A DNA stretch of 64,000 bases from Kutzneria chonburiensis (GTDB taxonomy: Bacteria; Actinomycetota; Actinomycetes; Mycobacteriales; Pseudonocardiaceae), in contig NZ_CP097263.1 of NCBI RefSeq assembly GCF_028622115.1, forward strand, positions 3,472,001 to 3,536,000, in the 5' to 3' direction. Below the pieces are notes generated by a model. It ran no database searches, was not told where the DNA came from, and saw only the letters and a program-made list of their open reading frames with translations. Each line of letters begins with the position of its first letter. Position 1 is the stretch's first letter. A program made the position numbers and the translations under genes. Positions 25,374 through 34,315 of this stretch are shown here, piece by piece.

Positions 25374-25508
25374 GTTCTCGTCCTCCTGGGTTGGTCCGTT
25401 GATCACCGCGAGTATGCCCCACCGGCGACAATCCGCAGGTTGTCCACCCCATGAGGACCGGCTGCATTATCGGTGAAATCGAACACGTGACCGCGTCGTC
25501 CTTATCCG

Positions 25509-25549
25509 GAAAGCGCTTTCTTGACAGTACTGTCCGAATCCTTGTAGAA
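25509..25549 (+). promoter_or_regulatory. Promoter with abutting LacI-type palindrome upstream of PEBP gene
   Basis: A perfect GAAAGCGCTTTC palindrome (25509-25520) touches a consensus -35 TTGACA (25521-25526). A possible -10 (TGTAGA, 25543-25548) follows at 16 bases. A second palindrome ACAGTACTGT overlaps the -35. The centre CGCG-type palindrome is the usual form of LacI/GalR operators. Confidence 0.55.
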
Positions 25550-25600
25550 GTGGATTCCCCGCCGCCGCGCCACCGTCGAAGGACGAACTGGGAGGACGCA

Positions 25601-26167
25601 GTGGCGAAGCGAATGGCCGTGCTCGTGGCGACGGCGATGGCCGTGACCTTGACGGCGACACCGGCAATGGCCGCCCCGGGCCTGGCCCTGACCAGCACGG
25701 CGTTCGCGGACAACGCGAAGGTCCCCGACCATTACACCTGCGTCTTCGACCACAAGGCCGGCCGGGATGTGTCGCCACCGCTGGCCTGGACCGGCGGCGC
25801 CGCCGGCGTGAAGGGCTACGCGATCGTGCTGGCGGACGTGGCCAACGGCGGCGACAAGGTGCACTGGGCGATCTGGAACATCCCGGCCGCAACGGCGTCG
25901 CTGCCCGAGGGCCTCGGCTCGGGCTACGACGTGCCGGGGCAGGGCGGCGCGAAACAGAAGGCGATGGGCAGCGGCGCCACGGCACTCCAGTACTTCGGCC
26001 CCTGCCCGGGCGGCAAGGAACACCCGTACACGTTCACCCTCTACGCCCTGAAATCGTTGCCGGCATTGAGCGCTTCGTCGACCATGAGCCAGATCGAATC
26101 GGCGATCAAGAAGGCCAGCAGCGCCACCGCCGTGCTGCGTGGGAAATCCGCCGCGGCGGCGAACTAA
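25601..26167 (+). CDS. Secreted phosphatidylethanolamine-binding protein (YbhB/YbcL type)
   Basis: 188 residues from a GTG at 25601 preceded by GGAGG. Signal peptide of about 25 residues ending AMA before APG. Family motifs are present: the DVSPPLAWTG strand with DxxP, KVHWAIWNIP, and the C-terminal PGGKEHPYTFTLYAL. PEBP-like proteins bind anionic ligands; the bacterial role is poorly known. It overlaps the convergent small gene by 4 bases. Confidence 0.9.
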   Translation: MAKRMAVLVATAMAVTLTATPAMAAPGLALTSTAFADNAKVPDHYTCVFDHKAGRDVSPPLAWTGGAAGVKGYAIVLADVANGGDKVHWAIWNIPAATASLPEGLGSGYDVPGQGGAKQKAMGSGATALQYFGPCPGGKEHPYTFTLYALKSLPALSASSTMSQIESAIKKASSATAVLRGKSAAAAN

Positions 26168-26424
26168 CGCCGCAGCCCGGGCCACTTGCGACGGGCACCC
26201 TGCCTGGTCATGCCGGCCGCGGCGCCGATATCGGGATAGTCGGCGCCGTGTTCGGCGGCCCTCCGCGCGGCCGTGGCGGCCAGCTGCTCGGCGCTGTCCC
26301 GCACGGCCAGCAGCGTGGTCAGCACGGCCAGCCAGTGCTCCCGCTGATCACCGTCCGCGTCGTCGGCTCGAGACAGCCGGTCAATGGCGGCGGTCAGCTC
26401 GGCGCGTTGCTCGTCGGACAGCAC
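26164..26424 (-). CDS. Small helical protein with C-terminal helix-turn-helix-like motif
   Basis: 86 residues from a GTG at 26424 (an upstream frame to 26538 would cross the divergent promoter). It is wholly helical. The end GADYPDIGAAAGMTRQGARRKW resembles a helix-turn-helix of the kind in small sigma-like or MerR-like regulators. It is divergent from the Ser/Thr kinase gene with an operator between. It may be a small DNA-binding protein; no family name was recognised. Confidence 0.65.
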   Translation of the reverse strand: MLSDEQRAELTAAIDRLSRADDADGDQREHWLAVLTTLLAVRDSAEQLAATAARRAAEHGADYPDIGAAAGMTRQGARRKWPGLRR

Positions 26425-26441
26425 CCCAGCATGCTCCCGCC

Positions 26442-26462
26442 GACAACATCTGTTGTCAACAG
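26442..26462. promoter_or_regulatory. Interlocking inverted repeats between divergent genes
   Basis: GACAACA-TC-TGTTGTC (26442-26457) overlaps CTGTTG-T-CAACAG (26450-26462). The shared half-site makes two alternative dyads between the small regulator-like gene and the kinase gene. Probable operator. Confidence 0.55.
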
Positions 26463-26516
26463 CACCGTTATGTACTGTCCCCTCCACACGATCGTCAGCG
26501 CGGAGGGATCTCGCCC

Positions 26517-27950
26517 GTGGCCACCACCCCGGACACACAGCGGCTGGTAGCCGGCCGATACGCCCTGCTGGCCGAGTTGGGCCGGGGCGGCATGGGCGTG
26601 GTGTGGCGGGCCGAGGACCGCGTGATCGGCCGGCCGGTGGCGGTCAAGGAGCTGCGCCTGCCCGACGACCTGCACGGCGAGCGGCGCGACATCCTGGAGG
26701 AGCGGGTGCTGCGCGAGGCCCGCAGCGCCGGCCGGCTCAGCGATCCGACCGTGGTCACGGTGTTCGACGTGGTCAGCGACAACGGCCGGTTGTTCCTGGT
26801 GATGGAGCTGGTCGAGGGGCCGACGCTGACGCAGTGGGTGGCGGCCAACGGCCCGATGCCGCCGGCCGCCGTGGCGGCTCTCGGCAAGCAGGTGCTGTCG
26901 GCGCTGGAGAACGCGCACTCGGCCGGCATCGTGCACCGGGACGTCAAGCCCAGCAACATCATGGTGCTGCCGTCGGGCCGGGCCAAGCTGGCCGACTTCG
27001 GCATCGCCCGCATCGACGACGACCCCCGCCTGACCAACACCGGCGCGGTGATCGGCTCCCCCGGCTACCTTGCGCCGGAACGCATCCAGCACGCCGTGGC
27101 GACACCGGCCACCGATCTGTGGGCGCTCGGCGCGACCCTGTTCTTCGCCGTGGAGGGCTACGCGGCGTTCGAGCGGGCCAACACCGCGGCCACGCTCTAC
27201 GCCGTCACGAACGAGGTGCCCTATCTCAGCCGCTGCCAGGGCCCGCTGGCCTCGGCGATCATGGGCCTGCTGATCACCTCGCCCGAGGCGCGGCTGTCCC
27301 ACCAGCAGGCCATGCACCTGCTGGAGCTGGCCGGCAACCAGACCCCGGGCAACACCACGACCGCCCTCGCCACCGCGCCGCTCACGAAACCCAAGCGCGG
27401 CAAGCAGATTGCCGCCTTGATCGGCGCGGCGGTGGTGCTGGCCGCGGCGGCCTTCGGCGGCGGCTGGCTGACCGGACGGTTCAACGAGCCCGACACGGCG
27501 GTGGCCTCGCCGGCCATCCAGACCACCTGGAGCTACGGCCCGGGCGCGGAGATCCCCCAGTTCAAGCTGTACACCGGCAGCTGCGCCGGCGGGGCCATGG
27601 TGGCCGGACACGCCTACACGGCCTCGATGTCGTGCGACGAGCCGCACGACGTCCAGGTCTACGGCACGACAACTCCGTTGGACACCAACTACAAGGGCGA
27701 CTATCCGGGCGAGGACGTGTTGGCCCGCAGCGCCGAGGGCTACTGCGCGCTGCTGTTCGAGAGCAACAAGATCGCCCCCAAGGACAAGGACACCACGCTG
27801 CGCTTCCGTGCCCTTGTGCCGGGCGAGCAGGCGTGGAACCACGTCAAGACCGAGGACGAGCCGGACGGCGGCGCGCGCGACGCCTTCTGCCTGGTGTACT
27901 CGGCCAACGGCAGTCAGCTCAAGGACACCGTGATCGCCAAGACCTCCTGA
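26517..27950 (+). CDS. Membrane-anchored Ser/Thr protein kinase (PknB-like)
   Basis: 477 residues from a GTG at 26517 with CGGAGGGA upstream. Kinase domain at about 10-275: GRGGMGVVW glycine loop, VAVKEL (Lys), IVHRDVKPSN (catalytic Asp), LADFGIAR, and APE. One membrane helix at about 299-321. The ~155-residue outside part has paired cysteines (GSCAGG, SCDEPHDVQVYG, EGYCALL, AFCLVYS), so it is probably disulfide-stabilised and resembles the septum-formation-like ectodomains of actinobacterial kinases, not PASTA. Likely a surface sensor kinase. Confidence 0.93.
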   Translation: MATTPDTQRLVAGRYALLAELGRGGMGVVWRAEDRVIGRPVAVKELRLPDDLHGERRDILEERVLREARSAGRLSDPTVVTVFDVVSDNGRLFLVMELVEGPTLTQWVAANGPMPPAAVAALGKQVLSALENAHSAGIVHRDVKPSNIMVLPSGRAKLADFGIARIDDDPRLTNTGAVIGSPGYLAPERIQHAVATPATDLWALGATLFFAVEGYAAFERANTAATLYAVTNEVPYLSRCQGPLASAIMGLLITSPEARLSHQQAMHLLELAGNQTPGNTTTALATAPLTKPKRGKQIAALIGAAVVLAAAAFGGGWLTGRFNEPDTAVASPAIQTTWSYGPGAEIPQFKLYTGSCAGGAMVAGHAYTASMSCDEPHDVQVYGTTTPLDTNYKGDYPGEDVLARSAEGYCALLFESNKIAPKDKDTTLRFRALVPGEQAWNHVKTEDEPDGGARDAFCLVYSANGSQLKDTVIAKTS

Positions 27951-30431
27951 TCAGCAGCCGAGTTCGTCGGCGAGGCGGGTGGCCGCGTCGCCGCGCAGGG
28001 TCCGAACCGGCCAGCACGCATCCCAGCCGCTGACCACCAACTGGCCGACGGCCGCGACGGTTCGCCGGTCCCCGGTGCTCGCAAGGTCGAGCAGGTCCTG
28101 CTCGGCCACCTGCCGTGAAGCGTGCGTCCAGGCCTGACCGACCCGCTCGGGCGTCACCCATGATCCGACCTTGCCGGCATCGAAACACCCTTGCCGCACG
28201 GAGATCTGGTTGGCCGCCAGCAGCACCGAAGCCTGGTCCACGGTCAGCCGGCCGGCGCCGACCCGGTCGAACACCGTGCGCAGGAAACCGTCGAGGGTCT
28301 GACAACGGTTGTTGTCAAGGTGGAGGCCGGCGGCGGCCGCTGCCTGCTGCACGGCGGCAAGGTCGGTGCCACCGGTCGCCGAAGCGAACGCTTGCGGGCC
28401 ACCGACAATCGGCAGACTGACCGTGCTGCGGGCGAGATCAACGGACAGCTTGGTGCCCGGCGACGTGCGGATCGTCGCCTCCTGGTCGCTGGCCAGCACC
28501 ATCAGCCCGAGCCGGTGCCCGGCCACCACGACGGCATCCTTCGGTTGCAGGTCAAGGCGAAGCCGGTAGGACTGGCCGGGCGTGACCGGCTCCGTGGCGG
28601 CCGCCGAGGTTCGGTTCTGCGGGTCCAGCCAGCCCCGGGTAAGGATGGTGCCGTTGCCGGTCGGCGGGTAGTCGACCAGCGCCACGGTCAGGTTGGCCCG
28701 CGGCGCGGAGGACGCCACCCACAGCGAAGCCCATGGCGTACCGGAGATCCGCACGTTCGTGGCCAGCGCCGGCGTCTGGTAGAGCAGCCGGGTACCGGAC
28801 GTGGCGGCATTGGCCGAGGTCACCGCCGGCACGGACGCGTCGTCGGTCAGGGTCTCGGTCACGGCGCTGGCCGGGCGCAGGGTCAGGCCGCCGATGCCCG
28901 GCGCACCCGCGGTGAGGTTTGCCGTGACCAGACCCGTTGCCGGGTCAGGCCATTCGGCGTACGGCGTGGGGTTCGCGCTGCTGCACGGCAGGCCGATCAC
29001 CGCCCCGGAGACGACACGTTCGCCCGGCTTTGCCGCCACCGCAACGGAGAGCGTGATGTGCGTGCGGTCGGGGATCTTGGTGATGACGGCGTTGGTGTTC
29101 TTGACCGTGCCGTCGGCCGCGGTGACGGGAATCGCCGGCGTGAAACCGAGGGTCAGTCGACTTGAGTCCGCGACCGCGAGAGTCGTGACGTTGGACTGGT
29201 CGCCGACCGACGTCGTCTGCCTTGTCGGGCAAGCGTTTGCCTCTCGTACCACCCAGGCCTTCGGTTGCTGCTCAACGCCGTTGTGCACGCCGAACAGGTA
29301 ACGCGTGAACCAGCGGTTGACCAGCACGTCCGGCGGCGCACCGCCGTGGCCGCCCTGGTGGAAGTACAGCATGTGCGGCACACCCTGCGCCTTGACGGCG
29401 TCGTAGAACTGGGCCATGTTCTTGGTCATCACGTTGAAGTCGTTGTCGCCATGGGCCATCAGCACCGCGGCGTGCACGTTCCGCACGTCCCGCATGGTGT
29501 TCCGGTCGTTCCAGAAGGCGCTGAAGTCGCCGGTGACCCGGTCCTCGTGCGCCGCCAGCCCGGCGATCACCGGTTGGCACACCTTGCGGTCGGCCCGCGA
29601 GTACACCGCGTCGGCCAGCACGTCCAGGTCCTCACCCTGGAAGGTGAACGGGGCGCGGACCATGCCGTTGGCACGGTAGTAGTCGTACCAGTCGGAGATG
29701 GCCGAGATCGGCACGATCGCCGCCAGGCCGTCGACGCCGGTGCTGGCCACCGCTTCCGGCAGCGTGCCGTTGTAGGAGGTGCCGATCATCGCCACCTTGC
29801 CGGTGGCCCAGTCCGCGTCGACCCGGTCGGTCGAGGTGGCGCTGGTGAACGCCGGCACGCGGCCGTTGAGCCAGTCGACCACGGCCTTGCCGCCGTTGGT
29901 CTCGTTCGGTCCGCCCGAGGTCGGGCAGCCCGTCGACAGGCCAGTGCCCGGCGATTCCGCGTGCACGACGGCGAATCCGCGCGGCAGCCACGTCGTCTCG
30001 TAACCACGGCTCACGATCGGGCTCGTGTTCGTCGCCGGCCAGCTCGGCGTCACCGGGCGTGGCGGCGGTTGTGTGCCCAGGTCGTGGTCGACCTGCCAGT
30101 TCTCCGCCGGGCCGATGCCCGCGTAATACGGGCTGTCCTCGAATACCACCGGCGCGCGGTAGTGGCAGCTCGGGTCCGCTGTCTGTGCCGGGCGCGTGAT
30201 GTCGACGTGCACGCGGTCCGGCACCCCGTCGTGATCGCTGTCGTCGGGCGTCTGCACCCAGGCCTCGCCGCGCAGCCACGTCGTCTGGTCGGTCGGGAAC
30301 ACGCTCTGCGCCAGGCCGTCCGCGAACTGCGGCGTCACGCAGGCGCTCGTCGTCGGGGCGGCCACCGCCACCTGCGGCACCGCCAGCCCGAGCGTGACCA
30401 CGGCGACGGCGACCGGCAACAGAAGGCGCAT
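27951..30431 (-). CDS. Secreted Xaa-Pro dipeptidyl-peptidase (PepX/CocE family, S15)
   Basis: 826 residues with a signal peptide of about 25. The hydrolase triad is recognisable: Ser219 in GTSYNG, Asp331 in AHGDNDFNV, His362 in HQGGHGG. The PepX C-terminal jelly-roll follows (about 500-665). The final ~160 residues, with several Cys, are an extra helical domain. S15 enzymes remove X-Pro dipeptides; related CocE proteins are esterases, and the sequence does not settle which. It ends directly against the kinase stop with no gap (convergent). Confidence 0.88.
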   Translation of the reverse strand: MRLLLPVAVAVVTLGLAVPQVAVAAPTTSACVTPQFADGLAQSVFPTDQTTWLRGEAWVQTPDDSDHDGVPDRVHVDITRPAQTADPSCHYRAPVVFEDSPYYAGIGPAENWQVDHDLGTQPPPRPVTPSWPATNTSPIVSRGYETTWLPRGFAVVHAESPGTGLSTGCPTSGGPNETNGGKAVVDWLNGRVPAFTSATSTDRVDADWATGKVAMIGTSYNGTLPEAVASTGVDGLAAIVPISAISDWYDYYRANGMVRAPFTFQGEDLDVLADAVYSRADRKVCQPVIAGLAAHEDRVTGDFSAFWNDRNTMRDVRNVHAAVLMAHGDNDFNVMTKNMAQFYDAVKAQGVPHMLYFHQGGHGGAPPDVLVNRWFTRYLFGVHNGVEQQPKAWVVREANACPTRQTTSVGDQSNVTTLAVADSSRLTLGFTPAIPVTAADGTVKNTNAVITKIPDRTHITLSVAVAAKPGERVVSGAVIGLPCSSANPTPYAEWPDPATGLVTANLTAGAPGIGGLTLRPASAVTETLTDDASVPAVTSANAATSGTRLLYQTPALATNVRISGTPWASLWVASSAPRANLTVALVDYPPTGNGTILTRGWLDPQNRTSAAATEPVTPGQSYRLRLDLQPKDAVVVAGHRLGLMVLASDQEATIRTSPGTKLSVDLARSTVSLPIVGGPQAFASATGGTDLAAVQQAAAAAGLHLDNNRCQTLDGFLRTVFDRVGAGRLTVDQASVLLAANQISVRQGCFDAGKVGSWVTPERVGQAWTHASRQVAEQDLLDLASTGDRRTVAAVGQLVVSGWDACWPVRTLRGDAATRLADELGC

Positions 30432-30511
30432 CAGGGCTCCTGATCATCGCAGGGACACCTCCGATGCTTCCCGACCGCCACCGGCCCGGACAACCGACGA
30501 ACGGCGGTAGC

Positions 30512-33500
30512 TCACGCTCGGCAGGGCGGGTCGTAGGGCAACGTGGGCAGGTACCGCCACCACTGGCCCTCGGTGACCGAATCCGTGGTCCCGCAGATCC
30601 GCGACACCGCGTGCTGCACGTCGAGGTCGAGCAGCCGCACGGTGTCGGCATCGTCGGACACGGCCAGGTACTGGCCACCAGGGCTGTAGGTCAACCCGGC
30701 GCCACGGCTGGTCAACGCGGCCATCGGAGCGCCGAAAGCGGTGCGCCGGCCGACGTCCCAGAAGCGAATGGTCTGATCGGTGCTCCCACTGACCAAGGTC
30801 CGGCCGTCGGGACTGAAGGCGACGGTCGACACGGAACGAGTGTGCCCGGGCATCACGGCGGCGGCCCGGGCGGCGACGTCCCACAGCCGCACGGTCTGGT
30901 CGGACCCGGCGGAGGCGAGGGTCCGGCCGTCGGGCGAGAAGGCGATGGTCACGACGTTGCTGGAGTTGCCCCTGAGCTGCCCGGCGGCCCGAGGGGAAGA
31001 CCGGACGGAGACGTCCCAGAGCCGAATGCTGTGATCACTGTCCACAGTGGCCAACGTCCGGCCGTCGGGACTGAAGACGACGGCGTTCCCGCCGATCTCG
31101 CCGGTGATCCGACCGACGACGACCGGGGTTCGAGGATCGGTGACGTCCCACAGCTGAATGCCGTGCTGGTCGTCGGGCAACGCCATGGTCCGCCCGTCGG
31201 GGCTCAAAGCGAAGGCGGCGCGGTACGGAGTCCTGGTCCTCAGGCCGTCACCGAGCGGCGCGGGCTGCTCAGGGTTGCCGATGTCCCAGAACCGCAACAC
31301 CTTGGCCTGACTCAAGACGGCCAGCGTGCGACCGTCGGGACTGATCTCGATGTCGGTGCAGCTGGCGCTGCACGAAGCGACCTCGCCGGCCGGCGGCGGA
31401 ATCTCGGCCAGGAGGGAGGAATCCTCGACCCGCCACAAACGCACGACACCGTCAAGACCGCCGGTGGCGACGAGCTTCCCGTCGGCCCGAAAAGCGATGG
31501 CGTCAACAGTAGTGCGATGCCCGAGCAACACCCGACCGGGCAACGACCACAGCCTCACCACGCCGTCGGAACTGCCGGTGACCACACGATTGTCGTCGGG
31601 CGCAAAGGACACCGTATAGACGTCGCCGCCGGCGTTGGCCCGCGACAACAACGCCGGGTGCGCCACATCGGCGACGTTCCACAGCCCGGCGGTGCCGTCG
31701 GCGCTGCCGGTGGCCAGCATGGAGCCGTCGTGGCTGAACTCCACCGACCACACGCCGGAACTGTGCTCGGTGAGCGGTGCCCCGACCGCAGCCCCGGTGC
31801 CGACGTCCCAGATCCGCACGGCGCCGTCCTGCCCGCCGGACACGACATAGCGGCTGTCGGGACTGAACGTCACGGAATGGACGAGCAAGTTGTTGCCGGT
31901 CAAGGGATTCCCGACGGCGACGGGATGCTCGACGTCCTGGATGTTCCACACCCGCACGGTCTTGTCCTCGCCACCGGACGCGAGCAACCGCCCGTCACCG
32001 CTGAAGGCCACCGACCGCACGGCCTGGGTGTGCCCGCGAAGCACGCCGAGCGACCGGGGATGCGCGGGGTCCGCGACGTTCCACAGCCCCACGGTGCCGT
32101 CGTTGTCGGCGGTGGCCAGCAGCCGGCCGTCGGGACTGAACGCCAGCAGGGACACGCTGCCGCCGACGGCGGGGATGGCCGCCCCGAAACGCTTGGGCGC
32201 CCGGGCATCGGCGACGTTCCACAGCTGCACGCTGCCGGCCTGCCCGCTCGTCGCCAGCACCCGGCCGACCGGGCTGAACACGGCGGCGCTGACCCAGCCG
32301 TGCTGGTCGCCGGGCATGGACGCCAGCAGCGCGGGCCGAGCCGGATCCCACAGCCGGAACGTGTCGTCGTTGCCGGCGGTGGCCAACACCTCGCCGTCCG
32401 GACTGAACGACGTCCAGTAGACGTTGCCGTTGTGGTTGCCGATGGTCTGCGCCAGGTTGGCGGTCTGCGTGCTGAGCAGCCGGGTGCGCACGGAGTCGTC
32501 CCCGGGCCGCATTCGCCACGCGACCATGGCCAGCTGCGCCGACAACGCTGGATCCCGGTCGCGCAGCCAGTCCGACTCGGCCAGTACCTGCTGGAACTGC
32601 GCGTCGTCCCGTTGTTTCAACGCCGTGGTGCGTTCATTGCCGGCAACCACGGCGGCGACGGCGGCGACGATCGCGAACACGACAACGGCAGCCATCAGGA
32701 CCCGCAGCCGCTTGGTCCGCCGCCGGGCCGCCGCCAGCTCGGCTTCCCGGCCGAGCTCGCTGGCGTCCAGGAACTCGCCTTCCCGTGCCGACGGCGAGGC
32801 CGCGGCCCGCCACAGCAGCGCCTGCTCCAGCCGGGCCCCGCGGTAGAGCGCCGAGGGATCACGGTCCATGGCCTCCCACGCGGCGGTCGCCTCGGTCAGC
32901 GCCCGGTGGATCCGCAGGCCCTCACGGTCCTCGGACAGCCACCGCCGCAGCCGCGGCCAGCTGCGGATCAGCGCCTCGTGAGTGATCTCCACCGACTCCC
33001 GGTCGGCCACCACCAGCCGCGCGTCGACCAGCTGCGTGATCACGTCGTCGACGCCGGGATCGAGCTCGGACCGCGGCACCCGCCGCCGCGTGTCCTCTGT
33101 GCCCTCGCCCAGCACGCACAGCCGTACGAACAGGTCCCGAGCGGTCAGCTGCTGTGGCTCGGTGAACCCGTCGAACACCGTGTCGGCCGTCCGCGCCAGG
33201 GCATGCGCGATGCCGCCGGCGCTCTGATAGCCGGCCAGCGTGAGCTTGGCACCGGCCCGGCGGCGCCACGTCTCCAGGAGCGCGTGCGACAGCAGCGGCA
33301 GGATCCCGGGCCGTCCCGACGCCTCGGACATCAACGTGGCTAGCAGCGCCCCCTCGACGGCACAGTTGGCCCGCGCGGCCGGCGCGACGATGGCGCGGCG
33401 CAACTCGTCCATCGTCATCGGCCCCACGGTGACCTGCGCGTCCTGCATGGCAGCGACCAGACCTGGGTGCTGCGCACAGTGCGGGTAGAAGTCCGCCCGG

Positions 33501-34156
33501 ACGCCGATCACCACGCGGTACGGGGCGTCGAGCAGCGCGGCGATGAACCGCTCCCGCTCGGCCTCGTCGCCGCAGAGCGTGAACAGCTCCTCGAACTGGT
33601 CGACGACAACCACATCCGCGGCGACGCCGTCGAGCGCGGCCATCGGCCGGCCGCCGGGCGTGATCAGGGCGGTTCGGCCGGACAACGCCGGGATCAGGCC
33701 GGCCCGCAGCGCCGACGACTTGCCCGACCCGGACGGGCCGAACACGGCGGTGAAGCGCTGTCGCCGGACCCGCTCGGCGAGGTCGGCGACAAGGTGCTCG
33801 CGGCCGACGAACCGGTCGGCGTCGGCGATGTCGTAGCTGGCCAGCCCGACGTACGGGGCGTTGGCGTCGTCCGGTATTTCCGGAGAGATCTCCGCTGCCG
33901 CCCGCACGGCATGCCAGCGTTGTTCCCACTCCTCGACGTTGCCGTCACACCCCCGGACATAGGCCAGGGTCACGGCCAGGCTGGGAAGGCGCTTTCCGCC
34001 GGCCGCGTCGGACAACGTGGTTGACGAGAAATGCGCCCGCGCGGCCAGTTCCCGATAGGTCGGGCGACCGGCCAGCTCACGGAGTTTCCGCAGCTCGGCC
34101 GCGAATTCGGACAGCGCGGAGCCGTCCAGGTCGAGCGGTTGTTCAGCACGCGGCAT
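30512..34156 (-). CDS. XRE-STAND ATPase with 14 WD40 repeats, membrane-anchored
   Basis: A 1214-residue protein. XRE-like helix-turn-helix (about 12-85). nSTAND ATPase (about 110-430) with Walker A FGPSGSGKSSALR and Walker B VVVVDQFEELF. A single membrane helix at about 497-517 follows a basic stretch. Then 14 WD40 repeats I can count (from VYWTSFSPDGEVLATAG to the last YSPGGQYLAVSDDAD), enough for two seven-bladed propellers. STAND proteins switch on by ATP binding and oligomerise. In actinobacteria this arrangement is common but its signals are mostly unknown. The propeller is probably extracellular and the HTH/ATPase cytoplasmic. Confidence 0.92.
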   Translation of the reverse strand: MPRAEQPLDLDGSALSEFAAELRKLRELAGRPTYRELAARAHFSSTTLSDAAGGKRLPSLAVTLAYVRGCDGNVEEWEQRWHAVRAAAEISPEIPDDANAPYVGLASYDIADADRFVGREHLVADLAERVRRQRFTAVFGPSGSGKSSALRAGLIPALSGRTALITPGGRPMAALDGVAADVVVVDQFEELFTLCGDEAERERFIAALLDAPYRVVIGVRADFYPHCAQHPGLVAAMQDAQVTVGPMTMDELRRAIVAPAARANCAVEGALLATLMSEASGRPGILPLLSHALLETWRRRAGAKLTLAGYQSAGGIAHALARTADTVFDGFTEPQQLTARDLFVRLCVLGEGTEDTRRRVPRSELDPGVDDVITQLVDARLVVADRESVEITHEALIRSWPRLRRWLSEDREGLRIHRALTEATAAWEAMDRDPSALYRGARLEQALLWRAAASPSAREGEFLDASELGREAELAAARRRTKRLRVLMAAVVVFAIVAAVAAVVAGNERTTALKQRDDAQFQQVLAESDWLRDRDPALSAQLAMVAWRMRPGDDSVRTRLLSTQTANLAQTIGNHNGNVYWTSFSPDGEVLATAGNDDTFRLWDPARPALLASMPGDQHGWVSAAVFSPVGRVLATSGQAGSVQLWNVADARAPKRFGAAIPAVGGSVSLLAFSPDGRLLATADNDGTVGLWNVADPAHPRSLGVLRGHTQAVRSVAFSGDGRLLASGGEDKTVRVWNIQDVEHPVAVGNPLTGNNLLVHSVTFSPDSRYVVSGGQDGAVRIWDVGTGAAVGAPLTEHSSGVWSVEFSHDGSMLATGSADGTAGLWNVADVAHPALLSRANAGGDVYTVSFAPDDNRVVTGSSDGVVRLWSLPGRVLLGHRTTVDAIAFRADGKLVATGGLDGVVRLWRVEDSSLLAEIPPPAGEVASCSASCTDIEISPDGRTLAVLSQAKVLRFWDIGNPEQPAPLGDGLRTRTPYRAAFALSPDGRTMALPDDQHGIQLWDVTDPRTPVVVGRITGEIGGNAVVFSPDGRTLATVDSDHSIRLWDVSVRSSPRAAGQLRGNSSNVVTIAFSPDGRTLASAGSDQTVRLWDVAARAAAVMPGHTRSVSTVAFSPDGRTLVSGSTDQTIRFWDVGRRTAFGAPMAALTSRGAGLTYSPGGQYLAVSDDADTVRLLDLDVQHAVSRICGTTDSVTEGQWWRYLPTLPYDPPCRA

Positions 34157-34315
34157 GTAGCCCCCAGACCTTGGCCGGCGCGACGCCGGCCATTGTCCGG
34201 TTGTTGTTGTCCGGCGTCCACTGCCCCGGCGCCGGACAAACCCGGCGCGCTAGACAGGCCGCAGCCCCGGTCGAAATGAGGGGAACCGGGGGCTTTCACA
34301 AGGGGGCCAGTCACC

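Noticed and set aside
30464-33343. Plus-strand 959-codon open frame
   Set aside because: Shadow of the WD40 repeats; its apparent repeats arise from the regular WD40 blades on the other strand.
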